64,000 nt of DNA from Arachnopeziza araneosa (taxonomy: Eukaryota > Ascomycota > Leotiomycetes > Helotiales > Arachnopezizaceae), in the NCBI GenBank assembly GCA_003988855.1, contig QYAI01000021.1:62001-126000 (forward strand), given 5' to 3'. Within the stretch, counting starts at the first letter, position 1. Every line of letters starts with the position of its first letter. Positions 11,147-23,099 of the stretch are shown here, piece by piece. A program made the position numbers and the translations under genes. The notes beneath the pieces are model-generated. The model saw only the letters and a program-made list of their open reading frames with translations. It was not told the origin of the DNA and did no database searches.

Positions 11147-12992
11147 CCGGCGCCTCAATATTTCAGGTCTAGATTTTGCCTTTCAGCGATGCATTCATGG
11201 CGCCATTTAGTGGAATCTTGCACACACATTGCTAGGCGTTTGGTGGCTGTTTTCGTCATAAAGAGTATATCCAGTTGTAGCGGAGGATAACCTCTATCAT
11301 AGAGACTCAAAGAACATACATAAACTATCGATTACAAGCGCATAAAAGTCTCACATTCGTGATGGGTGTTGGTCTGGAGACACCGTGGGCCATTTCCGAC
11401 AAAGAAGACGTGCTCAGAGGAAAAGTCTTGGCGGAAAATGACAGGCGCCACCATCGGGCTGGATCGCCCGTGGAAGAGGGATTTGCAAATCCTTCTACAC
11501 GTGGGGTACTCGGTACTTGCTAGGCTCGAAGGAGAAGGCATGTGTTGACGTAAATGCATCCAAGTCTTTATGCTTGCTTGATTTGCTTGGCATTCCGCAG
11601 GAGTTGGAAATGCAATTTCTGTTGTATCTTCTGGTTTGGGACATTGTGAATTAAGGAAAGAAAGCCGATACTATCAAGCTCCTCTGTAAGGAAAGCCATT
11701 TGAACTTGAATTTTATTCAGAAATGAGAGATATTCCCCACGGTGAATGAATACGCCCGACCAAAGAATCCCCGCGGAATAGAAGTTTCTTTTGGAAAAAG
11801 CGCCATCTCTCCACATACTGTTTTTCTGTAGAAAAGCTTGACTGCATTGAAATGCGATTATTTTAACGGTAGATAGGCATTTGTAGTAGCAAGATTTTCT
11901 TCGCATACCCAGATCTCGAGGGACGGCTGGGATTGTGGCGTTGTGGAGAGGCTGGGATAATCGGCAGAGTGCAAGGAAGTGCTGGAGGGGTAAAGATGCG
12001 GCTCTTTTCACTTGTCATTATAAGATACTTGATAAGGCTGGAGTTTAAATATTACCTTGAGTTGAATTATTATTTTTACAGATAAATTCTTCCATTAACT
12101 GGGTCCGAGGCCTTCATCCGATCGTTGTGACTAACACGTGACCCGTGGCTTTTGGACTGAAAGATGCATTGGACAAAATGGAAAGGTTAGCAGAGAAACT
12201 AATGGAGATATATCGACAGCACTAATTGGAACGAGAAATGAACTGTGAGTAATGGAGAGAAGGGTGGATATAAATTAATAGCAACAATGAGAAGAAGCAA
12301 ATGAAATACAAGCAACTATGATTGGCAGTATCAGGAACATATTGGGCAGCAACTATAGAATCATGTTCTATCTTAGCATCTCTACCTCTCGAGATGAATC
12401 ACAAGTCCAGATAGCTAGGAAACTCCCGACTCGCCCGGGGATGCCGATGACATGTGTATGGTTGAGATTCGCGCCTGAGATCTCTCGACTGGCTGAGACC
12501 GAGACGCACAGAAAGACGGTCTGCAATTTCACCTAATATGCTCGTCTCTTCTTCTTCTATCCTTTTGCAACTATAAGATATAAATGCGCTGGGTGATACC
12601 ATGGTAGTAAGAGGCTCAGCAATTAGAATTCGCTTGATGTAAAGCCCGTACGGGAGTATCGGGATAGCGTGGCATTTCCTTTGATAATGAACTCATCGGA
12701 CTTAAGATCTTGTAGACCTACAAAAAATGACCATCCGTCAACCTCGAAACTCAAAACGGTCCAAGAACGTATCTCCGTCAATTCGACATATATCATCTTT
12801 CATCTTCTCAATTAAATTTAACAATTCGTTTCTGCCCTAAGTAAACAAAGAAATGGCTCCCTTCTTAAAGTTGCGGTGAATCCGAGTTGAACCCGTGACG
12901 TCAATCCAAACAGCCCCCTCATTGAGTCTCAGCCAGCACATTCAACATCCGACACACGAGACAACAGTCAACGCTGTTTTGAGATAAATAAA
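11147..12992. other. intergenic, no supported gene
   Basis: 3' flank of the TLC-like gene and 5' flank of the flavoprotein-repeat gene. A minus-strand frame at 11568-12011 (147 codons) opens with GTG; its first ATG gives about 112 residues with no recognisable domain, so it is not called. Confidence 0.45.
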
Positions 12993-14894
12993 ATGGCGGA
13001 ACAGGATTCTCCTCTTCGTATACCGTTTCCTCGCCTCCCCAAGACCATCTCCTCCTCATCTTTACCCGATATGAGAGTCCCCGAATCCCAAAAACTCCGA
13101 GTCCTAATTACGGCGAATGGATCCAAAGATGTGGCACAAGCTCTAGCACTCGTTGTTCGGTTGTCCAAGAACCCCAAGATTGAGACACGGGCTGTAGTCG
13201 ATGAAGAATCATGGCCGGCTCATCGATTATCACAAGAAACGCTCGCGCTGAAGAACAAATCTTTCAGGTCGGGCAGCCAGACAGACGAAGTTTACAAGAG
13301 CATCGAGCGGTCACAGGTCGAATACTACAAGCAGCAGGCGTACGAATTATGCGAATGGGCGGATATGATGGTGCTGGCACCCATTGATGCGGATACCTTT
13401 GCTAAAATGCTGCACGGCATCACCGACTGCCTACTGCTGGAGATCCTTCGGGGATGGGACGTGTCAAAGAAGATCTTGCTGGTTCCTGGCATGACTACTT
13501 CGATGTGGGAGAACCCTATGACCAAGAAACAATTAAGTAAAGTGCGCAGGAAATGGAAGTGGGTGCGGGTCATGCAACCAATATTGTGGCAATATGATGG
13601 AAAAGGCTCGTCGAAATGTCTTGTGGGTTGGGACGGCTTCAACGAGTTGGTGGATGTGATCAAAAATCAGGCAGAGCTTATGGCAATTGGACATGATGTT
13701 GATATTGCTTCATCTGGTGCTGCAAATCTCGTTCGTCAGAATACGAAGTCTGATACGCTGCTCCCACCCGAGATATGGACGTTGATCTTCGACTATGTGG
13801 GCGATTGGGAAGTAGCTAGAGCACTTCATGTCTACGCCAACATCCCGACACCATCAGAATGGCAACGGAAAGTCAGCGAGCCCAAAGATGAAATACATAC
13901 ATATATGAGTTCGCTAGAATGGGCGATCCTGACTTCACCTACTCCTCAGATCATCGAGCAATTAAAAGCCGCACCTAAAAACATGACGTTTCTTTCAAGT
14001 ATATGTGTGAAACTGGTCATCAAATTTTGTCTCATAGATTTACTCACATATTTGGAGACAAACTTCAAAGATATCTTCTGGTCCTCCTTTGGCCAAAAGC
14101 TGCTACCCACCAAGGCTTCTGCCGTATATGGAAGAATTGAGATCCTCGAATGGTGGCGCACATCACCTAGTTTCCTATCGAAAGATTACACAGCAGAAGC
14201 GATGGATGGTGCATCTCAATCAGGATTCGTACACGTGCTTGATTGGTGGAGACGATCCGGCCTACCTCTCAAATACACAGAATCCGCAATGGAGCAAGCA
14301 TCATCCAAGGGACATGGCTTAGTCCTGGAATGGTGGAAACAAGCTAGTATGCACCAAGGAGGCTATCCTCTCGATTCCGAGTCTCGTAATCGCCATGGGT
14401 CAACCGCATCCGAATGCGAAAGTCAACATCCATCTTCTGAGCACCATCCCGCGCTCCGTCTCAAACCGGGCAAATCTCTTCTAGCCGCTGCGCAGAACAA
14501 TCAACCTCTTGTCTTGCGCTGGTGGGATAACTCGGGAATACCCGTTGCCCACTCTGAATCTGTGGCTAGGGTAGCATCTCAACATGGCCATGTTGCAGTC
14601 CTAGACGCGTGGAGAGATCTGAAAGGGGAGAAGATGGCATTCGATTGTAGAGTTCTCGTTGAACCCACAAAGAACGGTCACGTTAACGTATTAGAGTGGT
14701 GGAAGAACTTTAGTAAAGGAGAAGACGGACGACCAGGAGCAAGAGTGGAGTATAAAACATGTGATATTGAGGAGGCTCTAGAAGATAGTGTAGGGAGCGA
14801 GGGAGTAGCTTTTGAGGTAAAGAAATGGTGGGCACAGAATGGTCTCAATTTGGGCGTGCAGGTTAGAGAGTGGACTAGGGTCAAGGTGTTGTGA
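12993..14894 (+). CDS. flavoprotein (PPCDC-like) domain fused to F-box-like and WW/ankyrin-like repeats, 633 aa
   Basis: A single exon. Residues about 35-235 follow the phosphopantothenoylcysteine decarboxylase/HAL3 flavoprotein fold: LRVLITANGSK at the first strand, then ADMMVLAPIDADTFAKMLHG and KKILLVPGMTTSMWENPMT. In active decarboxylases the last motif is PAMNxxMW; here the Asn position is Thr, so catalysis is doubtful though FMN binding is possible. Residues about 255-285 (LLPPEIWTLIFDYVGD) look like an F-box helix. From about 375 to the end there are repeats built on V(L)xWW, for example IEILEWW, VHVLDWW, GLVLEWW, LVLRWW and VNVLEWW, spaced like degenerate ankyrin repeats. A scaffold or ubiquitin-ligase adaptor role is possible but inferred. 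No intron or frame break is seen. Confidence 0.8.
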   Translation: MAEQDSPLRIPFPRLPKTISSSSLPDMRVPESQKLRVLITANGSKDVAQALALVVRLSKNPKIETRAVVDEESWPAHRLSQETLALKNKSFRSGSQTDEVYKSIERSQVEYYKQQAYELCEWADMMVLAPIDADTFAKMLHGITDCLLLEILRGWDVSKKILLVPGMTTSMWENPMTKKQLSKVRRKWKWVRVMQPILWQYDGKGSSKCLVGWDGFNELVDVIKNQAELMAIGHDVDIASSGAANLVRQNTKSDTLLPPEIWTLIFDYVGDWEVARALHVYANIPTPSEWQRKVSEPKDEIHTYMSSLEWAILTSPTPQIIEQLKAAPKNMTFLSSICVKLVIKFCLIDLLTYLETNFKDIFWSSFGQKLLPTKASAVYGRIEILEWWRTSPSFLSKDYTAEAMDGASQSGFVHVLDWWRRSGLPLKYTESAMEQASSKGHGLVLEWWKQASMHQGGYPLDSESRNRHGSTASECESQHPSSEHHPALRLKPGKSLLAAAQNNQPLVLRWWDNSGIPVAHSESVARVASQHGHVAVLDAWRDLKGEKMAFDCRVLVEPTKNGHVNVLEWWKNFSKGEDGRPGARVEYKTCDIEEALEDSVGSEGVAFEVKKWWAQNGLNLGVQVREWTRVKVL

Positions 14895-15120
14895 TTAGAA
14901 TTGGAATACAGGACAATGAAAGCAATGTTTCATTCCAACTGTGATTCAGGTGTGTACTCCCATCTTCGCATGCTTTCGACCGTCCTTCCGTTAATGAACT
15001 CTCACAGAACTCCTCTATCAAGTACAATCCACCTTGACTATGCACCAAGCTAATTATGCTCATATGGCATTTATTCGTCGGTATGTTTCGTGCGTACACT
15101 TCCAAAGAACCAACCCCTTT

Positions 15121-16246
15121 CTACTTCGTATAATTCTCATTCTCACCCTCCTTCAAAGCACTCTTCTGTTCTTGAACACTGTCGAATCCATCGCTATCCG
15201 AGTCATCCTCATGTTCAGGAGTGGTAGGATTCGAGGGTGTACGCGGATTCGGCGGCGTACACAGATTCTGTGCCGTCATGCTCTGGGTACTTGAATCCTG
15301 GGCCGTCTTCTCTATTTGTATCTCCTGCCCATTCGTCGATACTTCTTCAGAACTCCGCGACAACGTCCTGGAGCTCGCCTCATCTATTTGTAGTGGCAGA
15401 CCAAGAAACGGCGTAAAAAACTCGACCTGTATCCTCTCACCGTCAAACGGTAGCGATCCAAACTCCCTATCGCCAGATATACAAAACCACTCCCCAGGTC
15501 TCAACGCCGCTCTTTCATTTACACCACCCCCTAACTCTTCATCATCAGCCACCAAAATTCCTCCACCTTTCTTCCACTGCCCATAAGTCTGCACCACAAC
15601 CCAGCTCGTAGCATGTAACCCACTCCCTAATAACTCCGGTTCCAGCGCCATATTCACACTGATTCGCATGCTTTCGAAACATGTGTTCTCCCTAAGCATT
15701 TGATGTTTGTATCTCTTTTCTGGGTCATCTCTTCGAGATAGAACCAGGGAATACAGATCATTGAAAGCTCTTGGGTGGTTCATCTGGAAGTTGGCGCAGA
15801 GGCTGCTGAACACGGGAGTTAGCTTGTCGAGGAGAGTTTGCGCATCTTTCCAGTACGGTGTCAGCTCGTCAAAACCGTCGTAGGTATGCCATAGAGGGAG
15901 GATGATTGTCCCTCGGAAGGAACCTGGGAGATGCGGTTGTAAGTCGAGAAGGGGGAGGGAGGTTGTGACTGAGAATGGGCTTGGGTTGAAGAGCGCAGGC
16001 TGTGCAAAGATGAATGTTTTAATGTCGTTTAGGGTGAAGTCCCTGTTCAACGTCAGTACATGGTTTTGCTAATCTCCAGAGATATGAGGTCAAAAAGGAG
16101 CTCTCTAGTCAGCGCTCAGCAAGGCAGGAGCATTCAGAAACTCCTCTCAAGCTCTGATATCTCATAATGAAATAGCACAGTCATATAAGAAGAGCCTACC
16201 AGGGATATTGTGGATCTGTTTGGGGGTTGGAGGGCGGAGAAGTCAT
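15121..16246 (-). CDS. conserved-looking hypothetical protein, 322 aa
   Basis: Two exons (complement of 15121-16042 and 16200-16246) are joined over a 157-bp intron. The join restores a frame from the ATG at 16246 (MTSPPSNPQ...YPW) into DFTLNDIKTFIF, for 323 codons including stop. Residues 1-225 look globular, with many Trp, Phe and Pro; a stretch reading RPGEWFCISGDREFGSLPF is notable. Residues 230-322 are disordered, Ser/Thr/Pro and acid rich with short TPPNPRTPSNPTTP repeats. I do not recognise the family. The long exon alone has no ATG start, so the short first exon is needed. Confidence 0.65.
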
Positions 16247-17360
16247 ATCGCCATACAATGTTGCGAGAGTAGCTGACAGGAATTATTGCCATGAGTGAAA
16301 ATAGCCAAAGAGTAATAGCAGATAAAGTTTTATACAAGGTTTGGAGATGAGAGTGAATAGAGTTGGCTTACCATGGTGTGAAGTTTTTGGTTCCATTGTT
16401 GGGAAGCCGCTATAAAGTGAATAGCACCTGCTTTAGGACACGATAAATCTCTTGTCTTCTTTCAACACGTCTATAGTTAAAGTCAATGATGATTTCGTTG
16501 AAACTCAGGACTGCTCAGACGGGTTTACAAGACCATCTCATACAGCGCTTTGTACCCTTTGGCTCTTGTCAAAGTAAAAGTATTAAGGCTGCATATACTA
16601 AAGGACAACAAATATCCTTCGCCTCTTATGTTTCTGATTGTGTTCGGCCGCAATAACAATGAACTTCTTGATTCATCCTTTGCTCTATAAATATCCCCCT
16701 TTAAAGCTCGGTTAAGCTCAGTTAATGTAGTGCTACCTAGAATGTTGGATGCTGTTTCTTGAGCACTGCAGGTCTGGCAGCGACTACAATATCTGTCACA
16801 TGAAAGGAGATGTTTAAAGCTTATTGATTGTCGCCTCATATGCCTCGTCTTCATTTCTAGTAAATTCGCGTTTGATTGCTAGATGCATGGTGGAGGTTCT
16901 AGGAGGTTCGGAAACATGCTGACCTTCAGTTGATCTATGCTAACAACTGGTGCGATAACAAGAAGTTACACGAACCATGAAAGGCAGCAGTGAAGTAAAA
17001 TTGACAGAAAGGGTTGCACTGGTTTGAGAAGAGAACCGAGATTGTGGTGATGAAGGGCGGATGGAATTGAGAAGTGATCGTAAGCGACATTCGCTTTCTC
17101 AATGTTCAGCAATGAAAAGGTTACTCGTCAACATTCGCTCCTTCCTGAAAGTTCGCGAAGGGAAAAGAGACTCTTTGATTAAAAAAAACCGTATACTTCA
17201 TATTCGAAATGCACAGATTAAAATTTCTTTAAGCTATATTTGATATTGCTCTCTATAAATCTATAAGCATCATCCTGGGTATCTTCCAAACACCAAAAAT
17301 GCCGTCCTAAATCCGAGCAGCACCTCTCTATGCATATTTAAACAGATTTAGTTAATCATT
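16247..17360. other. intergenic, no gene seen
   Basis: Promoter side of the 322-aa protein and 3' flank of the ataxin-10 gene. AT-rich near 17200-17360. Small ORFs on both strands lack domain content. Confidence 0.5.
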
Positions 17361-20318
17361 TCATTTCTTCTCGCCGTTCTTCTCTCGAACCTTTGTTCCG
17401 GTGCCTGAAGCAATCTTCCCCGATGACTCTCCATGATCCGATCCAACTCCGTTCCCTAATTGGGCCATCTTCAAATTTCTCTCTAGCTCTTTAATCTTGG
17501 CTTCGACATCTTGAGCACTAGCTATACTTGCCTGTGCTTGAGCAAGGGCTTGAGCTCTTCCTGGTGCTGTACTTGGGCCGCCTCTAGCACTTTGTAGTTG
17601 CCTCCCACCTTCCCGAGCTTGAGCTTGCGCCTCGGCTTGTGCTCTTGCTGCAGCCTGAGCTTGAACTTGAGCTTGTTTGACAGGAACTAACTCTTTGACG
17701 AAATTTTGGGCTTCTGTACAACCCTCCATAAGAAACTTGATTGTGAGTGTTGCTCGTTCCTTGAGGTACTCATTATGACCGTCATAGACACAGCAGTTCA
17801 ATAAAGGCATGATACCTTCATGAGCGATAAGTTGTTTCTGAACAATAGGATTTCCAGGACCGCTCCTTCTGGCATTTGTTGGAGCGATAAGTGAGGTAAG
17901 GATGATTAAAATTTGAATCTTGATACCAGCCCAAGGAAACTTATGAGGGGTATCGTGTAGGGGTGGAAGGTTAGATGATGGTTGAGGATTGGCATGCTGG
18001 TCAGTTTCAGCCTGCCCTGCCACTCGACGAGTTTGATTTGGCATCGGTCGCTCATCGATAGATTTTCTTGCAACACCGGCCTCGAGCGCTTTAAGTAGAG
18101 CTACAAGCTCGTAAACCGACTCCCATTCAATAAGTAGATGTCGCATCTCTGGGATCTCAGCAATTACTGAGATGAAATCCAAATACTGAGAAAGACCATC
18201 TTTAGCCCGTTCCATATCCCATAGATCTACTGGGAAGTCGCTTTGATGCCTTTTGTTCTGGCGTATCTGAGCCTGCGCATGGATGAGAGCTAGACAATCA
18301 GGTACAACACGACATCGGAAGTAGTTATATAAAAAGTGTATGAGTTTTGCATCTCGATTGTAGTCTTTCACGTCATCATATATTGGACTGTCCTTTCTAG
18401 CTCGAAACATATAGTTGATGAGACGCAGCAAGACGGTTTGAGCAGGAGATACAATATCCTTGAGTATTCGGAGAGAGTTCCAGGCGTAAGGGAGAAGTGC
18501 GTTATGATGGAATGATTCGATGATCTGAGCAGTGATCTGGAAGATAAATTGCTGATCTGTTTGTTCCCAGACAGCAATGAAGACAAGCAACTCTCGAAGG
18601 AGATTTTTTCCGCAGTCAAGCGCCAAGAACATTTTGCATCTCGTCTTCTGGAGATTTTCACCAGCAGGGGTGAGGCCAGATCCCATAGAATCAACTATGC
18701 ATGCTTTGACGGTCATATGCAAGGCCTCAATCTGCTTGGTATCCAGGATATTGGGAATTTCGGTCAGCAATCCACGCAGTGGACCCTCGACATACGAATC
18801 ATCATCATCTTCTTCATCCTCATCGTCATCTTCGCCATTGTCTTCTTGAGTCGATCTCGTGTCAATTTCAGTTGACTCATTGGTTTCCTGATGGTTTGGT
18901 GGATCATACTGTCTGTTTGGTTCGTATTGGTCGTTCTCTTGGCCCCTGGGCATATAACGGTGCATTGCGTTTTCTTTACATGACGCGGCACGTTCTTGCG
19001 CACCTTCGACAGTTTCCATTGGTACAACCCAACCCTCAAAGTTTGCGTCTCGAACTTTCTTCCACCAGATATCGATCTCGTGAGATACCCTTGCGTATAG
19101 TCTGTCTTGCTCAAATTTGTCATCTAGGTCTGGTTTCCACACTGGTGATGTAGTTGTCTCAGGATATTCCTCGTCAAAATCTTCATCTATCCTGGGTAGT
19201 GGACCTGGACTATACGGTGACATTTCATCTGCAATATATTTCTCCAGGAGTTCTGCAGCCTGCTTGTCCTTCCTATTGTGCCGCCTTAGCCAGTTGCTAA
19301 CTTCCTGGTAGACATTTTCAACGTTCAAATCATCTGGGGGAAGTTCGTGTATGGTATCATTCTTCATTTCATCATCGAATAGCATCTCAAACCAAAATGA
19401 CATCTTGAATCTGTCATTCCCCATCGTCCAGTTATGTGTATGCTGTAAACAAGTGACCAAAAGCTTCTTATCTAGATCTATATTAGCGTGAATATCCTTA
19501 ATTTCAGCACACACTACTAACAGAGCTCTGTAATGTCATTTAACCTCGCCCTCTTAGGTTCGTCTACCGTCTCTCCTTCGTATCCCTTACTCGTAACGTC
19601 CACGCAAAGAACAACAAGATTCTGAACTGATTTGTCGAAGTGTACAGCTGCACATATTTCCTGCGCAGTCTCTTTGATAGCCAGCATATTCCTACTAATA
19701 ACGAGCAGACTATTTAAGTAATGCAGGTCCCTCTGTAGCGCATCATAATTATTGAGTAAAAGATCCGCTGATTCAGAGTTTTCATGCCCGGTGAATGTAA
19801 CGTCCGGGTTCTTCGAACGTCTCTCGAGGACAGGAATAGCAGAACCAAAGATCTTCTTAAAATGCATCCAAACATCAACATTCTTAGCTAATGTTTCTCT
19901 GAAATTTATTAGTCCTAGTCTGAGTTTGAGACACCTATTACGCCTACCTAACTTCTGCCTTCTTCAAACTCAGATCCAAAGTCGTGGCCACTATCTTTTT
20001 CACCTTTTCCATTGTATTTGCCATCGAACTCGAAGGCCTCTCGAAATGATGCTCCAAACATATCAGCGCCGCATTAAAAGCCCTTTCCTCCTCAGTCTGC
20101 AAATTCTTCCGTTGACTCATCATTTCTTTCTCCCTCGGATCCAAGTGATACTTCCTTGACATGCTGTACGGTTCGCCTGGGAGAATCGATTCACGATGTG
20201 TTCTGAAGGTTTGGGAAGTTTCGTCCCACCATGTGGCGAGTGGAATTTTACACTTGCTGCAGATAGTGTGATCGTCACGAATATCTGGTAGAGGATTACC
20301 ACATTCAATACAATACAT
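17361..20318 (-). CDS. CTR86: ataxin-10 domain protein (CTR86 type) with N-terminal zinc-ribbon-like motif, 947 aa
   Basis: Three exons (complement of 17361-19525, 19591-19898, 19948-20318) give 948 codons including stop. Residues 2-28 carry CxxC...CxxC (MYCIECG...CSKCK), a zinc-ribbon-like pair. After a basic linker comes helical, armadillo-like sequence (VRETLAKNVDVWMHF, LLVISRNMLA, VDVTTLLVVCAEIKD). The C-terminal ataxin-10 domain at about 745-875 includes FPWAGIKIQILIIL, LNCCVYDGHNEYLKERA and TIKFLMEGC. An Asp/Glu run lies near 470. The tail is an Ala/Gln-rich repeat (about 870-910) and a short coiled coil. The yeast relative CTR86 is essential and poorly understood. The exon 2-3 join uses the second AG of an ACAGAG acceptor (19526) with a GTAAGG donor; this is the least certain point. 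Confidence 0.85.
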
Positions 20319-20698
20319 TTTTTGGCGGTTGTCGCTGCTAGGAGGAATGGAGAGAAATTTCTAATATGAGGTCGGCATCGCAGCTCCTTCCCCGCCGTTC
20401 GGCTGAGTTGCCACATTTGACAAGCGAGTTCAGGAGCTGGCAGTGAGGAAAGTAGACCAGTCACTCAAGAGTATTTTTTCAATAGCTGAAAACTATTCTT
20501 TAATTATTCCTTTGATATCATACAGCAGGTTCTGTGCATTATACTTGTTAATTTTCGCCCAAAGTAAAGGTCACTGCTGATTGTAGTGTATACAGCCGTT
20601 AAGTAACTCAACAGCGGGTGACTAGATTATGATACAACACCGTAACAATGCTGCCAAGATGCCAAACACTGGAACTTTGCTTACAGTTCTCAACACAC
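20319..20698. other. intergenic between tandem minus-strand genes
   Basis: Holds the MAM3 3' end and the promoter of the ataxin-10 gene; nothing else is seen. Confidence 0.6.
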
Positions 20699-23099
20699 TC
20701 ATTGACCAGAACCCTCTGCCACAGAACCCTCGTCGGTTTTTGCACTCTTCTTCTTACGGTTTCTTCTTCTCTTCTTTTTGACCTGTTGCTCTTCGGGCTC
20801 ATCATGTGAGCTGGTCTGCCCATCTATATTTGGCGAATTCTGAGTACTCTTCGTACTGCTCTTACTGTTATGTCTCTCCTCCCCGTCAGACCCCGAGCTA
20901 TGATTGGTTTCTAGTACCACCTTCCGAACACCTCCAGCCTCGATAATGTTCTCCGTGATGCTCCCGCTGCGTGCTGCGCCCTTCTTCCTCGGGAAAGAGC
21001 CATCGCCAAGGGATTGTAATGAGCCAAGCGTATCACTGCTTCTGTTACTCGTCCCTGTGTCTTGTCGTGACACCGGCTGTTGCTCCGGTGATTCCGATTT
21101 TCGTGTCTTGGGTATTGATAGGCTAGAGTCTCTAGCTCCATCGCCGTAGATAGGCATCCTATTCGACATCTTACTCGACGGACTGCGACTGAAAGATCCA
21201 TATCCCTGCTGGATAGCTTGAACACCGTCCTTTGCATCTTTGCCCGCCGATTTGAGAAGTCCCTCCCCCTCTCTACCCTGTGGTGCTGGATTATCGTGGT
21301 ATAGCTCTTCGACATGTTCGCTGATCGAGCCACGATTCATGCTTGAATCCGTCCTCGAATCCACTCGGGGCCCATGTGCGGCCTTAATTTTAACTGTATT
21401 GTACCGAGTCTGTTTTGGACGACTTGCAAGGTTAGACGGCCCAAGATGCTTCAAATGTTCACGCATATCGGTAGCGTTGCCTCGAATTGTAATTAGGGCA
21501 TGACCCATACCACTAGAGCTCCTTCGGATAAAAGTTGTCTTTGGACTCGTCCCGAGTAAGTTTGCAGGACTCTCGGTACGAGTTTTCCCATTAGTATTTT
21601 CCTTTTGGGGAGAAGGCCCTTGATCTTCTGAAAGATCAATCAGTGTATTCTCAGCCCCAAAATTGTCCGTATTTTCAACAATGGAATTCCTTTGAACGCG
21701 TGCTTTCGGGGCGGGTGCCAAACGACGGATTGCTTTATGAACGTCAATATACACATCAGACTCGTCAATGATTTCTCTGAAGATTATTAGCAAAATAAGC
21801 CATAATACGAGAAGATTGTGACGTACTCTCCAATAAGTTCCTCGATGACATCCTCTAGTGTAACCACTCCAACAGCCCCAAAATTCTCGCCAGGAAACTC
21901 CGAAACAAGAACCATGTGCGATTTTCCCTCCTGAAAGAAATTGACAATATCGAGACAGCTGGTTTCTGGACGCGTTTCTGGTAAAGTAGCCAAAGCAAAC
22001 TCACCAACTCGCTTACAATCCTCAGGGTCGTAAGTAATCAGGATTTTGACCAGAAGCATGCCAGTAAAATTTTGGGGGTTTCCTGGCTGGTAGATAGGAA
22101 TTCGAGAATAGCCAGCGCTGAGTATGATATTCATAGTCTCCTCATCTAGTACAGTGTCTTCAGACATTGTGAAAACATCATCCATCGGCGTCATAATATA
22201 CCCGACTGGTTTGTCTTTCAAATCTAAGACGGCACTGATGATCGTGACCTCATCTTGATTTAGTCGTTCCGTGGGAGTTGTTCCAAGTGTTTTGTGTAAA
22301 GTAACGAGCGTCTTTAAGCCAGATTTCTTGTATACGGTTCCATGGTCTTCTCCCAGAAGTCTGTCTAGAAGCTTTGCTGTTGGCCACGCAATGGGTGCCA
22401 AGATCCACATCAAACCAAGAACGAATGGTGCCATATATGCACCAATTGATAAACCATATCGAACGCAGACAGATTGAGGAATAACTTCCCCAAATATAAC
22501 TAGGGATGGTCAATATCTTCTTAAGTCTCAGGCTAGATAGGGCATACCGATAAGTACGGTGCTACCGAGAACGGCAGGCCAACCTCCTCCTAACGAACGA
22601 TCAAGGACAATAGGCAGTGTTTCGTTCACAATAACGTTGCTCAGTAGGAGTGTAACCAGGACCCAATGTTTCCCTCTTTGTAGTAATTTGAACACTCGTT
22701 GTGCATGTTTCTGTTCCTGGCCCTCGCCTGAGGTGGCAATGACTTGAAGGTAAACGCCATCTTGCCCCATCAACCTGAGCAAGAATAATATTAGCATAGG
22801 AACCTCACTTCTCAGTGCGAACAAACTCACGCGATTGTTAAACCTGCGAAAGCACCTCCAAGCGCAACCAGCACCGCTGCAATAGTTAGATAGAGCCACA
22901 TGCTTGAACCTTCTTCTCCCTCCTCATCCGCTATAGTTCTTAGAACACCAAGGTATTCTTTTAAAGGTGCCGCAGCGACGTGTGAAGTTTGCACGAGTCC
23001 GAGGAGAAGAAGCTTGACCAAACCTTGACCAGCTGGCCGTCGCGTGTTGAGTCCATTGTATTTAGCGCCAGCAACTGTCGCCGCAGATATTGAGGCCAT
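20699..23099 (-). CDS. MAM3: MAM3-type CNNM/CorC membrane protein with CBS pair, 748 aa
   Basis: Four exons (complement of 20699-21776, 21827-22499, 22548-22774, 22831-23099) total 749 codons including stop. Order: a hydrophobic N-terminal anchor or signal region (LVKLLLLGLV), then the DUF21/CNNM membrane domain with GLTIALMGQD, GKHWVLVTLLLSNVIVNETLP, VIFGEVIPQSVCVRYG and LDRLLGEDHG. A CBS-domain pair follows (GYIMTPMDDVFTM...GYSRIPIY, and GVVTLEDVIEELIGEEIIDE). The tail of about 350 residues is disordered and Ser rich and ends in a KKKRRRNRKKK block. Yeast Mam3 sits in the vacuole membrane and affects Mn/Mg balance. Joins restore the family sequence exactly, for example ELIGE|EIIDESDVY. The first in-frame ATG is at 23099; the frame is open further upstream but without ATG. 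Confidence 0.95.

Noticed and set aside
11568..12011. 147-codon minus-strand ORF
   Set aside because: Starts at GTG, first ATG leaves about 112 residues, no recognisable domain or splice context.
15221..15586. 121-codon plus-strand ORF
   Set aside because: Shadow of the 322-aa protein gene on the other strand.
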